64,000 bases of DNA, from the NCBI GenBank assembly GCA_044866775.1, contig JBIOUG010000097.1, positions 1 to 64,000 on the forward strand, in the 5' to 3' direction. Made by a program: the position numbers and the translations under genes. Shown here piece by piece: positions 17,015-26,215 of the stretch. The stretch comes from DASUNQ01 sp044866775 (GTDB lineage Bacteria; Acidobacteriota; Thermoanaerobaculia; Multivoradales; UBA5704). Within the stretch, counting starts at the first letter, position 1. The number at the start of each line of letters is the position of its first letter. The notes beneath the pieces are model-generated. The model was given only the letters and a program-made list of their open reading frames with translations. It searched no databases and was not told the origin of the DNA.

Positions 17015-18324
17015 TGGAGGCCGTCACCGTCGCCGTCGCTCCGGCGGGTCCGGTCGCCCGCCTCAAGCGCTGGAGCGGCATTTTCGCCGCCTACTTCACC
17101 ACGCAGACCGTGACTCAGCTCGCCGGAATCGCGGCCGGCCTGCTGCTGGTACGGGCGCTGCCCGTGCGCGAGTTCGCGCTCTATACGATGGCCGCGTCGG
17201 TGATCGGCTTCTTTTCCTTCGTCACCGACTTGGGGAGCACGACCTCCCTTCTCCACTTCTTCCGCCGCGACAAGGGAGGAGCGGAGTTCGCTGCCTACCG
17301 GCGAGCGGTGTTGTCGCTTCGGCGCCTCGCCTTCCTGCTCGGGATGCTGGCGGTTCTCGCCGCGTTTCCGGCGGCGGCCGCCGCCGAGGGATTCAGCGCC
17401 GGTGAGTCGCTGCTGGCCACCGCCGGCATCCTCCTCTGCGTCTGGTTTCAGATCGACGCCTCGCTCCGGCTCCTGACGCTCCGTCTCCAAGATCGCTACG
17501 GCCGCTCCTACCGCGCCGAGCTGGCGGGCGCGCTCCTCCGTCTCGGCGCGACCGCGGCTCTGATCGCGCTCGCCTGGCTCGAGGCGTGGCTCGCAATCCT
17601 CGCCACCACCGCCGGCACGGCGCTCGCCGCGCGCCTCGCCACGGCGGCGGAGCCAGCCGAGGCGGGCGCTGCCGAGTCCGTACCGCCCTTGGGCCCCTAC
17701 CGCCGACGGGTCGTCCACTACCTCCTCCCCACTCTGCCGAGCGCCTTCTATTTCGCTCTTCGGGGGCCGCTCACGGTCTGGCTCGCTGCCGCCTTCGGCG
17801 CTCCTCAGACCATCGCCGAGGTCGGGGCGCTCGGGCGCCTCGGGCTCATCGTCGGTCTCTTCTCGGGGCTGATCGGCGTCGTCTTCCTGCCCCATCTTTC
17901 GCGCACCGACGACCGCCTCTACCTCCTCCGCTATCTGCAGTTCGGCGGACTGCTGGCGGCGGTGGCGGCGGCGCTCCTCCTCGCCGCCTGGGTGTCGCCG
18001 CGCCCGTTCCTCTGGCTCCTCGGCGAGCGCTATTCTGGCCTCGACCACGAGTTGCTGCTGGTGGTGGCCAACGCCGGAGTCGCGCTGATCGGCGGCTATG
18101 TGGTGAGCGTCAACATGGCCCGCTCCTGGACCCGGTGGCAGGCGCTGACCGTCGTCCTCGAGATGTGCGTGCTGGCCGCCGGCGTTGCTGCGCTGCCGCT
18201 GTCGACGAGCGCCGGGATCCTCACGCTGGGCCTCCTCTGCGCGGCCAGCGGCACGCTCCTCCAGACAGTCGTCACCTATGTCGGCTTCCGCCGCCCCGCC
18301 TGGGTCCAGTGGCACCGCGCCTGA
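17014..18324 (+). CDS. Wzx-like oligosaccharide flippase
   Basis: Polytopic protein of 436 residues with about 12 predicted membrane spans. The early region IFAAYFTTQTVTQLAGIAAGLLLVRALPVREFALYTMAASVIGFFSFVTDLG is characteristic of polysaccharide transporters of the MOP superfamily. It should flip the undecaprenyl-linked repeat unit to the periplasm for a Wzy-type polymerase. ATG 17014 overlaps the preceding stop by 1 nt. It is the only flippase in the locus, consistent with one main glycan product. Confidence 0.85.
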   Translation: MEAVTVAVAPAGPVARLKRWSGIFAAYFTTQTVTQLAGIAAGLLLVRALPVREFALYTMAASVIGFFSFVTDLGSTTSLLHFFRRDKGGAEFAAYRRAVLSLRRLAFLLGMLAVLAAFPAAAAAEGFSAGESLLATAGILLCVWFQIDASLRLLTLRLQDRYGRSYRAELAGALLRLGATAALIALAWLEAWLAILATTAGTALAARLATAAEPAEAGAAESVPPLGPYRRRVVHYLLPTLPSAFYFALRGPLTVWLAAAFGAPQTIAEVGALGRLGLIVGLFSGLIGVVFLPHLSRTDDRLYLLRYLQFGGLLAAVAAALLLAAWVSPRPFLWLLGERYSGLDHELLLVVANAGVALIGGYVVSVNMARSWTRWQALTVVLEMCVLAAGVAALPLSTSAGILTLGLLCAASGTLLQTVVTYVGFRRPAWVQWHRA

Positions 18325-18334
18325 GCGAGGAACC

Positions 18335-19330
18335 TTGTCTGCCGCGGTGACGACCATCGAACCCCTGCGCGGAAAGCGTGTGCTGATCACGGGAGGCCTC
18401 GGCTTCATCGGCCTCAACGTGGCGCCGGCCTTCCTGGCCGCGGGGGCGCAGGTGCGCATCCTCAACCGCTCCGCCCACCCGCTGGCGCTGAAGTGGCTCG
18501 GCCAGATCGCGGACGGCCACCCGGTCGAGGTCTGCCAGGGGAACATCGGCGATGGTGACGGGATGCGGGCGTGGCTCGCAGGCGTCGACGTCGTTGTCAA
18601 CCTCGCCGGGGAGTCAGGCGCGGTCAAGAGCCTGCAGGAGGCGCGGTCGGACATGCAGGTCAATGTCGCCGGCCACCTCACTCTCCTCGACACGGTGCGC
18701 ACCATCGGGGCCTTGCCGCGCGTCGTCTTCGTCTCGAGCCGGCTCGTCTACGGAGTGACCGGCTCGACTCCAGTTGCCGAGGAGCGCCCGGCGCGGCCGA
18801 CCAGCCTCTACGGCTTGCACAAGCTGACGGTGGAGCACTACCACCGCATCCATTGGGAGCAGTACGGCATCCCGTCGACGATCCTGCGGCTGACCAATCC
18901 CTACGGTCCGTTCCAACTGCCCCACCGCCTGCACTATGGCGTGGTCAACCGCTTCATCATGACCGCAATCCAAGGGGGGACCATCACCCTCTTCGGCGAC
19001 GGCGGTCAGCTCCGCGACTACGTTTTCGCCGCGGACGTCGCGGAGGCCCTGCTGCGCGCGTGCGTCGAGGAACGCGCCGTAGGCCAGGTCCTGAACGTCG
19101 GCTCCGGAGTCTCGGTCGGTGTCGGAGAGGTGGCACGCCGCATCGTCGCCGCCGCGGGCTCAGGCAGCGTCGAATCCGCTCCTTGGCCGCACGACGAACA
19201 GAAGGTCGAGACCGGTGACTTCCTCTGCGACACCAGCCGTATCCGGGAGATCCTCGGCTGGCAGGCCCGGACAGACCTCGACGACGGTCTGCGCCTGACC
19301 GTGCAGAGCTACCGGAGCCTCCTCACGTGA
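18335..19330 (+). CDS. NAD-dependent sugar epimerase/dehydratase (extended SDR)
   Basis: Protein of 331 residues with a Rossmann nucleotide-binding motif (VLITGGLGFIG, ~15-25), conserved VDVVVNLAGESG, the catalytic serine region FVSSRLVYG and the YGLHK catalytic Tyr/Lys motif. It ends in an epimerase-type C-terminal domain (RDYVFAADVAEALLRAC, LNVGSGVSVGVGEVARRI). It likely interconverts or dehydrates an NDP-sugar precursor; the exact substrate cannot be read from sequence. TTG 18335 has an AGG ribosome site 4 nt upstream; GTG 18347 is possible. The stop overlaps the next gene by 4 bp. Confidence 0.83.
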   Translation: MSAAVTTIEPLRGKRVLITGGLGFIGLNVAPAFLAAGAQVRILNRSAHPLALKWLGQIADGHPVEVCQGNIGDGDGMRAWLAGVDVVVNLAGESGAVKSLQEARSDMQVNVAGHLTLLDTVRTIGALPRVVFVSSRLVYGVTGSTPVAEERPARPTSLYGLHKLTVEHYHRIHWEQYGIPSTILRLTNPYGPFQLPHRLHYGVVNRFIMTAIQGGTITLFGDGGQLRDYVFAADVAEALLRACVEERAVGQVLNVGSGVSVGVGEVARRIVAAAGSGSVESAPWPHDEQKVETGDFLCDTSRIREILGWQARTDLDDGLRLTVQSYRSLLT

Positions 19331-20286
19331 CCGCCCTGACCTCACCGCCCAAGTCTCCAGGACGCGCACGGGCGGGTCTCACCCGCGTGCGCAACTCGGC
19401 CGCCTATCGCTCGTCGGCGGTCTACCGCCTCCTGTTGCGGCTGGTGCCGCCCCCCGCCACCCGCTCCCGGCCGGAGCTGCCGCTGACTCTGCTCACCTTC
19501 GGCGGCGCCGCCCACCTGGCGATGATCGAGCAGCTCCTCGCCTCCGTGCACCGCGCGTGGCCGCGCCTGCCGCGGGTCCGTGTGGTGTCGGACGGGTCAC
19601 TGCCGCTGGCGGCGGCGAGGGAGGCCCTGGCCTGGTGGCCCGGGAGCTGTGAGCTCGCGGTCTGGACCGATACCATCCCCGCGCTGCGCGCCGCGGGCCA
19701 CGATCACCTCGTTCGCTTCGCCGAGCGCGAGCCCATGGGGAGGAAACTCGCGGCGGTGGCAGCCAGCGCCGCCGCCGGACCGACGGTCTACTGCGACGCG
19801 GACGTTCTCTGGTTCCGGTTCCCCGCGAGCCTCCAGCGGCTCCTCGCGATGCCGCCGCCGGCCCTCGTGATGTCGGAGGACCCGCACCCCGCCTACGATC
19901 CGGCGCTGGTGCCGGGGCTCCTTCCCCATCTCGCCGCGCCACCCCACTCCTGCGCCGGCCTGCTCTACGCGGCAGGCGACTTCCTGGGCGCGTGCGAGGT
20001 CGAGGACCTTCTTGCCTACGCGGCCGCGCACGGGATCGGAGTGACGGAGCAGACGATCCTCGCCGAGGTGAGTCATCAGCTCGGCGGCGGCCTTTGGCCG
20101 GCACGCGAGATCGCCCTCGTGGAAGGCGACCGCTTCACAATGGCCCCGAGCTTCCGCGGCTGCGCCTGGGCGGCGCGACACTACGTCGGCCAGGTGCGGC
20201 ACATCTTCTGGCGCGATGCGCTGGCGCTGCGGATCGGCATGGCTCCCGGACCGGTGCGGGATGACGGAACGGGGACGGCGCCATGA
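19327..20286 (+). CDS. Putative GT-A-fold glycosyltransferase
   Basis: Protein of 319 residues; the segment TVYCDADVLWFRFP contains a DxD-like metal-binding motif (CDAD) in the setting seen in family-8-like transferases. It is preceded by LTLLTFGGAAHLAMIEQLLASVHRAWP, typical of the donor-binding strand. No membrane span is evident. The family assignment is weaker than for the GT4 neighbours; an alternative is a galactosyl- or glucosyltransferase of an unnamed group. It overlaps both neighbours by 4 bp (GTGA and ATGA), so it is an integral member of the operon. Confidence 0.65.
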   Translation: MTALTSPPKSPGRARAGLTRVRNSAAYRSSAVYRLLLRLVPPPATRSRPELPLTLLTFGGAAHLAMIEQLLASVHRAWPRLPRVRVVSDGSLPLAAAREALAWWPGSCELAVWTDTIPALRAAGHDHLVRFAEREPMGRKLAAVAASAAAGPTVYCDADVLWFRFPASLQRLLAMPPPALVMSEDPHPAYDPALVPGLLPHLAAPPHSCAGLLYAAGDFLGACEVEDLLAYAAAHGIGVTEQTILAEVSHQLGGGLWPAREIALVEGDRFTMAPSFRGCAWAARHYVGQVRHIFWRDALALRIGMAPGPVRDDGTGTAP

Positions 20287-21338
20287 GCCTCATCCAGCTC
20301 GTTCCCCGCCTGCCGTCGCCGCCCGAGGGGGTCGGCGGCCACGCCCAAGCTCTCGCCGCGGCGTTGCGCGAGCGCGGCGGCGTCGAGAGCCGTTTCCTGG
20401 TGGGCGATCCCGCGTGGCCGGCCGGCGAGGCCGCCCGCGAGGCGAGGACGATCCCGGCGCGCAGCGCCGTGACGCTCGAGCGCGTGCTCGAGGAGATGCG
20501 GGCCGAGACGGTGCTCCTCCACTACGCCAACTATGGCTATCAGCGCCGCGGCTGCCCCGCCTGGCTCGTCGCCGGACTGGCGCGCTGGCGCGCGCGCGGC
20601 GACGGCCGGCGCCTGGTGACGATCTTCCACGAGGTCCACGCCAGCGGCCCGCCGTGGCGCAGCTCGTTCTGGCTGCGGCCGCTGCAACGGCGGCTGGCGG
20701 CGGCTCTCGCCGCGGCGAGCGACGCGCTCGCGACCAGCCTCGACCTCTATGCTCGCGCGCTCCTGTCCTGGGCGCCGGGCAAGCGGATCGTGGTCTTGCC
20801 GGTCTTCTCGAACGTCGGCGAGCCGGCCGCCGTGTCGCCGCTCGCGACCCGCCGGCGGCGGCTGATCGTCTTCGGCGGCGCCGGCGTCCGCGCGCGCGCT
20901 TACGGACGGGCGCTGCCGGAGCTGGCGGTGGCCTGCGAGCGGCTGGGCATCGAGGAGGTGCTGGACGTCGGCCCGGGGGCGGAGACGCCGGCGCCGGCGA
21001 CGATCGGCGGCGTGCCGGTGCGGTCGGTCGGACCGCTCCCCGGCTCGGCGGTGGGGACTCTCCTCGGCGAGTCCCTCGCCGGCTTCCTCGCCTACCCGCC
21101 GCCGTTTCTCGCCAAGTCGACGATCTTCGCCGCCTATTGCGCGCACGGCATGCTGCCGGTCTGCTCCTGGACCGGCGCTTCCCGCCCCGGCGCTCCGCTC
21201 GACGCCCGGCTCTACTGGCGGCCGCGATCCAACGGCTTCCCGCCCGATGCCCAGGCGATCGCCAGCGCCGGCCGGAGCTGGTACCTCGAGCACGCGTTGG
21301 CCCGGCAAGCCGAGACCTACCGCGAGCTGCTGGCGTGA
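20283..21338 (+). CDS. GT-B-type glycosyltransferase (divergent GT4)
   Basis: Protein of 351 residues. The N-terminus (IQLVPRLPSPPEGVGGHAQALAAALRERGG) has the Gly-rich loop of GT-B transferases, and VLLHYANYGYQRRGCPAWL and TIFHEVHASGPPWRSSFW are typical acceptor-domain segments. The C-terminal half lacks a clear EX7E motif, so it is either a divergent GT4 enzyme or one of the poly-sugar transferases with a shortened donor domain. ATG 20283 overlaps the upstream stop by 4 bp, and its own stop overlaps the next GTG start in the same way. Confidence 0.68.
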   Translation: MSLIQLVPRLPSPPEGVGGHAQALAAALRERGGVESRFLVGDPAWPAGEAAREARTIPARSAVTLERVLEEMRAETVLLHYANYGYQRRGCPAWLVAGLARWRARGDGRRLVTIFHEVHASGPPWRSSFWLRPLQRRLAAALAAASDALATSLDLYARALLSWAPGKRIVVLPVFSNVGEPAAVSPLATRRRRLIVFGGAGVRARAYGRALPELAVACERLGIEEVLDVGPGAETPAPATIGGVPVRSVGPLPGSAVGTLLGESLAGFLAYPPPFLAKSTIFAAYCAHGMLPVCSWTGASRPGAPLDARLYWRPRSNGFPPDAQAIASAGRSWYLEHALARQAETYRELLA

Positions 21339-22369
21339 GGTTGCTCGCGTACTCCCCGGCGTTTCTGCCGCAGGTCGGCGGCGTCGAGATCAATCAGGCG
21401 ACGCTCGCCGCGGAGTTCGCGCGCGCCGGGCATGAGGTCGTCGTGTTGACGCAGACGCCGAGCCGCGAACCGGACGACCATCCGTTCCGCGTCGTTCGCC
21501 GCCCCTCCTCGCGCGAGCTGCTGCGCTGGATCCGCTGGTGCGACGTCTTCATCCAGGCCAACGTCAGTCTGCGCGGCCTCTGGCCGCTGCTGCTGGTGCG
21601 CCGCCCGTGGGTGGTCTCGCACCACAGTTGGTATTGCCGCACCGATGGCCGCATCGCCTGGCAGGACCGCCTGAAGCGATACCTGCTGCGCCACGCGGCG
21701 GCGTCGATCGCGGTGAGCGAGGCGATGGCCGCCGACCTCGCGACGCCGAGCACGGTCATTCCCAACGGCTACCGGGACGGGTTGTTCCGGCTCGTCCCGG
21801 GCGTCGAGCGCAGCGGCGAGCTCCTCTTCGTGGGTCGGCTGGTGTCGGACAAGGGGGTCGACGTGCTGCTCGCGGCCCTCGCCCTGCTCGCCGCCGACGG
21901 GCTGACGCCGCGTCTCACGATCGTCGGCGACGGGCCGGAGGCGCCGCTGCTGCGCGCAGAGGCGCGCCGGCTGGGGCTCGCGGACCGCGTCGAGCTTGCC
22001 GGCGTCCGCACCGGCGAGGAGCTGGTGCTGACCCTCAATCAGCACCGGGTCCTGGTGGTGCCGTCGCGCTACCAGGAGCCGTTCGGGATCGTGGCCCTGG
22101 AAGGGATCGCCTGCGGCTGCCTCGTCGTGGGCTCCGAGGGCGGCGGCCTCAAGGAGGCGATCGGCCCCTGCGGGCGCACGTTCCGCAACGGCGACGCCGC
22201 CGACCTGGCGCGCGTTCTCGCCGAGGTGCTGCGCGGGCCCGGCGCGCTGGCCGCGGCGCAACGTCTGGCGCCCCAACACCTCGCCGGCCACCGCAGCGCC
22301 GCGGTGGCGGCGGCCTACCTGCGGGTGATCGCGACCGCAGCCGGCGGCCACGCCGGAGGAGCCGCGTGA
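21335..22369 (+). CDS. Glycosyltransferase family 4
   Basis: Canonical GT4 enzyme of 344 residues: YSPAFLPQVGGVEINQATLAAEFARAGHEVVVLTQ at the N-terminus, the linker-domain motif STVIPNGYRDGLF, LLFVGRLVSDKGVDVLLAAL (~165-184), LTIVGDGPEAPLL, and the EX7E motif EPFGIVALEGIACG (~249). It uses an NDP-sugar to extend the lipid-linked glycan at the cytoplasmic face. GTG 21335 overlaps the previous stop (GTGA). Confidence 0.9.
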   Translation: MRLLAYSPAFLPQVGGVEINQATLAAEFARAGHEVVVLTQTPSREPDDHPFRVVRRPSSRELLRWIRWCDVFIQANVSLRGLWPLLLVRRPWVVSHHSWYCRTDGRIAWQDRLKRYLLRHAAASIAVSEAMAADLATPSTVIPNGYRDGLFRLVPGVERSGELLFVGRLVSDKGVDVLLAALALLAADGLTPRLTIVGDGPEAPLLRAEARRLGLADRVELAGVRTGEELVLTLNQHRVLVVPSRYQEPFGIVALEGIACGCLVVGSEGGGLKEAIGPCGRTFRNGDAADLARVLAEVLRGPGALAAAQRLAPQHLAGHRSAAVAAAYLRVIATAAGGHAGGAA

Positions 22370-23823
22370 ACACCCGCTTGCTGCTGATGCTGGCCGGCGC
22401 CGCGGCCGCCGTCTGGGCGTTCAACCACTGGCGGCGGGCGGTCAAGATCGCCATGGTGCTGCTGATCGTCGAAGGCGGCTTGCGCAAGTGGGTGTTCCCC
22501 GAAGCCCAGGATCTCTTGTACTTCGCGAAGGACGTCCTCCTGGTCGCGGCGTACCTCGGCTTCCTGCGACAGTGGCCGCGAGTCCGCTACCGGCTGCCGC
22601 ACTTGCCGCTGTTCTACGCCGTTCTCGGGCTGGCGATGCTGCTCGGCGTGCTGCAGATCTTCAACCCCCGGCTGCCGAACCCGCTGGTGGGAGTGTTCGG
22701 TTTCAAGGCCTATTTCCTCTACGTGCCGTTGATGTTCGTGCTGCCGGCGGTGTTCGAGAGCGACGCCGACGTCTTCCGCTTCCTGCGCCGCTACGCGCTG
22801 CTCGCCATACCGCTCGGCGTGCTGGCGCTGCTGCAGTTCACCAGCCCGGCATCGAGCGCGCTCAACACCTATGCGCGGAGCTCGGGCGAGGTCGGCTACA
22901 TCGCGACGTTCGGCAGCTCGACGCACGTGCGGGTCACCGGGACGTTCGCCTTCATCACCGGCTACACGGCGTACCTGCTGACCACGGCGATCCTCATCCT
23001 GACCCTGCTCGGCGCCAGCGGCTGGCGCCTGCGCGGCAGTCTCTTCCTGTACGCCGGTCTGGGCATGACTCTCCTCGGAATGCTGATGAGCGGCTCCCGC
23101 GGACCGGTGCTCCTGCTGGCCCTGCTGCTGCCGGTCTACTGGTGGTTCGCGGTGGTGCGCGAGCGGGGCAGCGGCGCGACGTTCGGACGGCTCCTGCTCG
23201 CCGTCGGGCTGCTCGCGGGCTTCATGGTGTTCGTCGGCGAGGACGCTCTCTCCGCATTCATCGGCCGGGCGGCGGGCCACAGCGACGTGCCCTCCCGCCT
23301 CACCTCGCCGCTGCTGTCCCCTTACCTGCTGTTGCCCGCGACCGGCGTCCTCGGGTACGGCATCGGCGCGACGCACCAGACCGCGGCCGCGGTGGCGCCC
23401 AGCCTGGTGCCGTACAGTTGGCTGCACGGGCTCGTCGTCGAGGTGGAGAGCGGGCGGGTGATGATCGAGCTGGGCCCGCTGGGCTTCCTGTTCGTGTACT
23501 TCCTCCGCCTCTTCCTGCTCGGCTACGCGTTCGTGCAGGTGCGGCGGCTGCGCACCCGCTTCCATCGCGCCCTCGCCCTCACCAGCCTGCTGATCTTCCT
23601 GGCGCAGCTTCCGGGCGGCTCGGTGTTCGACGTCACCGCCGGGGTCTACTACTGGTTCGCCGCCGGGCTCCTGCTGCTGGCCGGCAGGCTCGATGAGGTC
23701 GCCGTGCGCGCCGCGCTCGCTGCCGCGGCGCAGCCCGTGGGAAGGCCCCCGGCGCGGCCGTACGAGGCGCCGGCGCCCGTCCCGGCGCGGCCGGCGGCGG
23801 CCTGGCTGCCGAGGACACGTTGA
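22366..23823 (+). CDS. Wzy-like O-antigen/exopolysaccharide polymerase
   Basis: Polytopic protein of 485 residues with 10-12 predicted membrane spans. The family's SRGP segment after a span (LLGMLMSGSRGPVLLL), a large periplasmic loop (EDALSAFIGRAAGHSDVPSRL..GIGATHQTAAAV), and VMIELGPLGFLFVYFLRLFLLGY resemble exopolysaccharide polymerases. It should join flipped repeat units in the periplasm, upstream of the Wzc/Wza export machine. GTG 22366 has a strong GGAGGA ribosome site and overlaps the upstream stop by 4 bp. Together with the ligase-like gene at 152-1648 there are two candidate polymerases/ligases; this one, embedded in the operon, is the likelier polymerase. Confidence 0.8.
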   Translation: MNTRLLLMLAGAAAAVWAFNHWRRAVKIAMVLLIVEGGLRKWVFPEAQDLLYFAKDVLLVAAYLGFLRQWPRVRYRLPHLPLFYAVLGLAMLLGVLQIFNPRLPNPLVGVFGFKAYFLYVPLMFVLPAVFESDADVFRFLRRYALLAIPLGVLALLQFTSPASSALNTYARSSGEVGYIATFGSSTHVRVTGTFAFITGYTAYLLTTAILILTLLGASGWRLRGSLFLYAGLGMTLLGMLMSGSRGPVLLLALLLPVYWWFAVVRERGSGATFGRLLLAVGLLAGFMVFVGEDALSAFIGRAAGHSDVPSRLTSPLLSPYLLLPATGVLGYGIGATHQTAAAVAPSLVPYSWLHGLVVEVESGRVMIELGPLGFLFVYFLRLFLLGYAFVQVRRLRTRFHRALALTSLLIFLAQLPGGSVFDVTAGVYYWFAAGLLLLAGRLDEVAVRAALAAAAQPVGRPPARPYEAPAPVPARPAAAWLPRTR

Positions 23824-25046
23824 AGGTGCTGGTCACGCATCCCGGCAGGCAGCACTCGCACCAGGCGGCGCTCGGCCTCGCAGCGGCCGGTCTGCTCGCC
23901 GGCTACTGGGCCGGCGTCCCCTGCGTCGCAGAGCAGGGGCGCTGGGTGCCGCGCGCGCTCTGGCGGCGGCTCGTCCACTACGCTCCGCTGCCGCTGCCGG
24001 CGGCGCGCGTCCGCTGGGCCCCCTGGGTGCCGGCGCTGCGCCGGCTGGCGGAGCGGCTCCTGCCGGCGGGCGCCGCGCGCTGGGTGGACCTGTGGGCCTG
24101 CCGCCTCTTCGACCGCTGGGTGGCGCACCACCTGCCGCGCGCCGGGGCCGACGCCGTGGTCGCCTGCGAGATCTCGGCGCTCGCCACCTTTCGCGCCGCG
24201 CGGCGGCTCGGGATGACGACCATCCTCGACGCGCCGTCGATCCACCGCACGGCGCAGGACCGGCTGCACGGCACCGCCGACTCGCCGCGCCTGCACGCCC
24301 GGATCGCCGCCATCAAAGACGGCGAGGTGGCGCTCGCGGACCATGTGCTGACGGTCTCGGAGCTGGCCCGCCGGACGTATCTCGAGGCGGCTGTGCCGGC
24401 GGAGAAGGTCCACGCCGTGACGCTGGGCGCCGATACCGACCTCTTCGCGCCGGCCACCGCCGCGCCGGCGCCGCGCTCCGAATTCGTCTTCCTCTTCGCC
24501 GGCGCGACGCTCCACCGCAAGGGGTTCGATCTCCTGCTCGCGGCCTTCGCCCAGGTGGCGGCCGACGACGCGGGCGCGCGGCTGCGCATCGTCGGGCCGC
24601 TCGGCGACTCCGCCCCGCTCCTCGCTCGCTACCCGGACGAGCGGATCGCGGTCGCCGGCGCCGTCGACCAGCGGCAGCTCGCGGCCGAGCTGCGGGGCGC
24701 CGACGTCCTCGTGCTCCCGTCGCGCCAGGACTCCTTCGCCATGGTCGTCGTCGAGGCGCTGGCCTCGGGCGTGCCGGTCCTCGTCTCCGACATGGTGGGA
24801 GCGAGGGCGCTGGTCGACGACGGGCGGAACGGCTGGGTGGTGCCGGCGGGGGACGGCGGGGCGCTCGGCGAGAGGATGGCCTGGTGCCTGCGCCATCGCG
24901 CAGCGGTACGGGCCATGCGCGAGGAGTGCCGGCGCTCGGCCGAGGCGGCCACCTGGCCGGCCTACCACCGGCGCCTGGTCGAGCTGCTGGCGCGGCTTCT
25001 TGCCTCGCCGGGGAGCGGAGCGGCGGCTGCGGGGAGGGCCCGGTGA
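23820..25046 (+). CDS. Glycosyltransferase family 4
   Basis: Protein of 408 residues starting at TTG 23820 (TTGA overlap). The N-terminus VLVTHPGRQHSHQAALGLAAAGLL has a histidine-rich loop seen in a GT4 subgroup. The donor domain shows FVFLFAGATLHRKGFDLLLAAF (~222-243), LRIVGPLGD and the EX7E region DSFAMVVVEALASGVPVLVSD (~305-325). The long acceptor domain contains VVACEISALATFRAARRLGM. It likely acts on the same lipid-linked intermediate as its neighbours. Confidence 0.88.
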   Translation: MKVLVTHPGRQHSHQAALGLAAAGLLAGYWAGVPCVAEQGRWVPRALWRRLVHYAPLPLPAARVRWAPWVPALRRLAERLLPAGAARWVDLWACRLFDRWVAHHLPRAGADAVVACEISALATFRAARRLGMTTILDAPSIHRTAQDRLHGTADSPRLHARIAAIKDGEVALADHVLTVSELARRTYLEAAVPAEKVHAVTLGADTDLFAPATAAPAPRSEFVFLFAGATLHRKGFDLLLAAFAQVAADDAGARLRIVGPLGDSAPLLARYPDERIAVAGAVDQRQLAAELRGADVLVLPSRQDSFAMVVVEALASGVPVLVSDMVGARALVDDGRNGWVVPAGDGGALGERMAWCLRHRAAVRAMREECRRSAEAATWPAYHRRLVELLARLLASPGSGAAAAGRAR

Positions 25047-26209
25047 GGGTGCTCCACGTCGTCCCGACCTACGCGCCGGCGTGGCGGCACGGCGGGCCGA
25101 TCCGCGCCGTCCACGGCCTCTGCCGGGCGCTCGCCGCACGCGGTCACGCGGTGACGGTCTTCACGACCGACGTCGACACCGGCGGCGCGGTGCCGGCGGG
25201 GCGGCCGGTGCCGCTCGACGGCGTCGAGGTGTGGTACTTCCCGGTGGCGGCGCCGCGGCGGCTCTACCGGGCGCCGGCCATGGCGGCGGCGCTCGCGGCA
25301 CGGCTGCGCGATGTCGACCTCGTGCACCTCCACTCGGTGTTCCTCTGGCCGACGGCGGCGGCGGCACGCGCCGCCGTGCGGGCGGGCGTGCCCTACCTGC
25401 TGGCCCCGCGCGGCATGTTGGTGCGCGACCTGCTGCGCCGGCGCGGCCGGCTGCGCAAGGCGCTCTGGATCGGGCTCGTCGAGCGGCGCACGCTGGCGCG
25501 CGCCGCGGGCCTCCACGCCACCAGCGCGCTCGAGGCCGAGCAGGCGGCGGCGCTCGGGCTGCGGCTGCCGCCGGTCTTCGTGGTGCCGAACGGGGTGGAG
25601 CCCGAGCCCTGGGACGGCGAGGAGGCAGCCCTCGCGCCGGCGGTCCGCGAGGTGCTGCGGCAGCCGTTCCTGCTCTTCCTCGGCCGCCTCTCCTGGAAAA
25701 AGGGGCTGGACCGGCTGGTCGGGGCGCTGGCGCAGGTTCCCGGCGCCGTCCTGGCGCTCGCCGGCCCCGACGACGAGCACTATCGCCCGCAACTCGAGCG
25801 GCAGGCGCGGGAGCTGGGCGTGGACGATCGCGTGCGCTTCCTCGGGCCGGTGGACGGCAAGGACAAGGCCGCGCTCCTCCACCGCACCGCCGCCCTCGTC
25901 CTTCCCTCTTACTCCGAGAACTTCGGCAATGCCGCGCTGGAGGCGATGGCCGCCGGGCGGCCGGTGGTGGTGACGCCGGAGGTGGGGCTCGCCGCGCCGG
26001 TGCGGGAAAGCGGCGCCGGGATCGTCGTCGAGGGCGAGCCGCGCCGGCTGGGTGAAGCGCTGCGCGGCCTCATCGCCGACCCCGGCCGGGCCGACGAGAT
26101 GGGCCGGCGGGGGGCCCGGGTGGCACGGGAGCGGTTCGGCTGGGCGGCGATCGCTCGCGAGATGGAGGCGGTCTACGCCACGGCCGTCGGTGCGGCCAGC
26201 GCGTCCTGA
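25043..26209 (+). CDS. Glycosyltransferase family 4
   Basis: Protein of 388 residues starting at GTG 25043 (GTGA overlap). It is a textbook GT4 enzyme: VLHVVPTYAPAWRHGGPIRAVHGLCRALAARGHAVTVFTTD, VPYLLAPRGMLVRDLLRRRG, the pre-donor motif VFVVPNGVEPEPW, LLFLGRLSWKKGLDRLVGAL (~212), LALAGPDDEHYRPQL and the EX7E motif ENFGNAALEAMAAGRPVVVT (~293). The PRGML segment is common in enzymes that use mannose- or rhamnose-type donors, but the donor here is unknown. Confidence 0.9.
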   Translation: MRVLHVVPTYAPAWRHGGPIRAVHGLCRALAARGHAVTVFTTDVDTGGAVPAGRPVPLDGVEVWYFPVAAPRRLYRAPAMAAALAARLRDVDLVHLHSVFLWPTAAAARAAVRAGVPYLLAPRGMLVRDLLRRRGRLRKALWIGLVERRTLARAAGLHATSALEAEQAAALGLRLPPVFVVPNGVEPEPWDGEEAALAPAVREVLRQPFLLFLGRLSWKKGLDRLVGALAQVPGAVLALAGPDDEHYRPQLERQARELGVDDRVRFLGPVDGKDKAALLHRTAALVLPSYSENFGNAALEAMAAGRPVVVTPEVGLAAPVRESGAGIVVEGEPRRLGEALRGLIADPGRADEMGRRGARVARERFGWAAIAREMEAVYATAVGAASAS

Positions 26210-26215
26210 GCGACG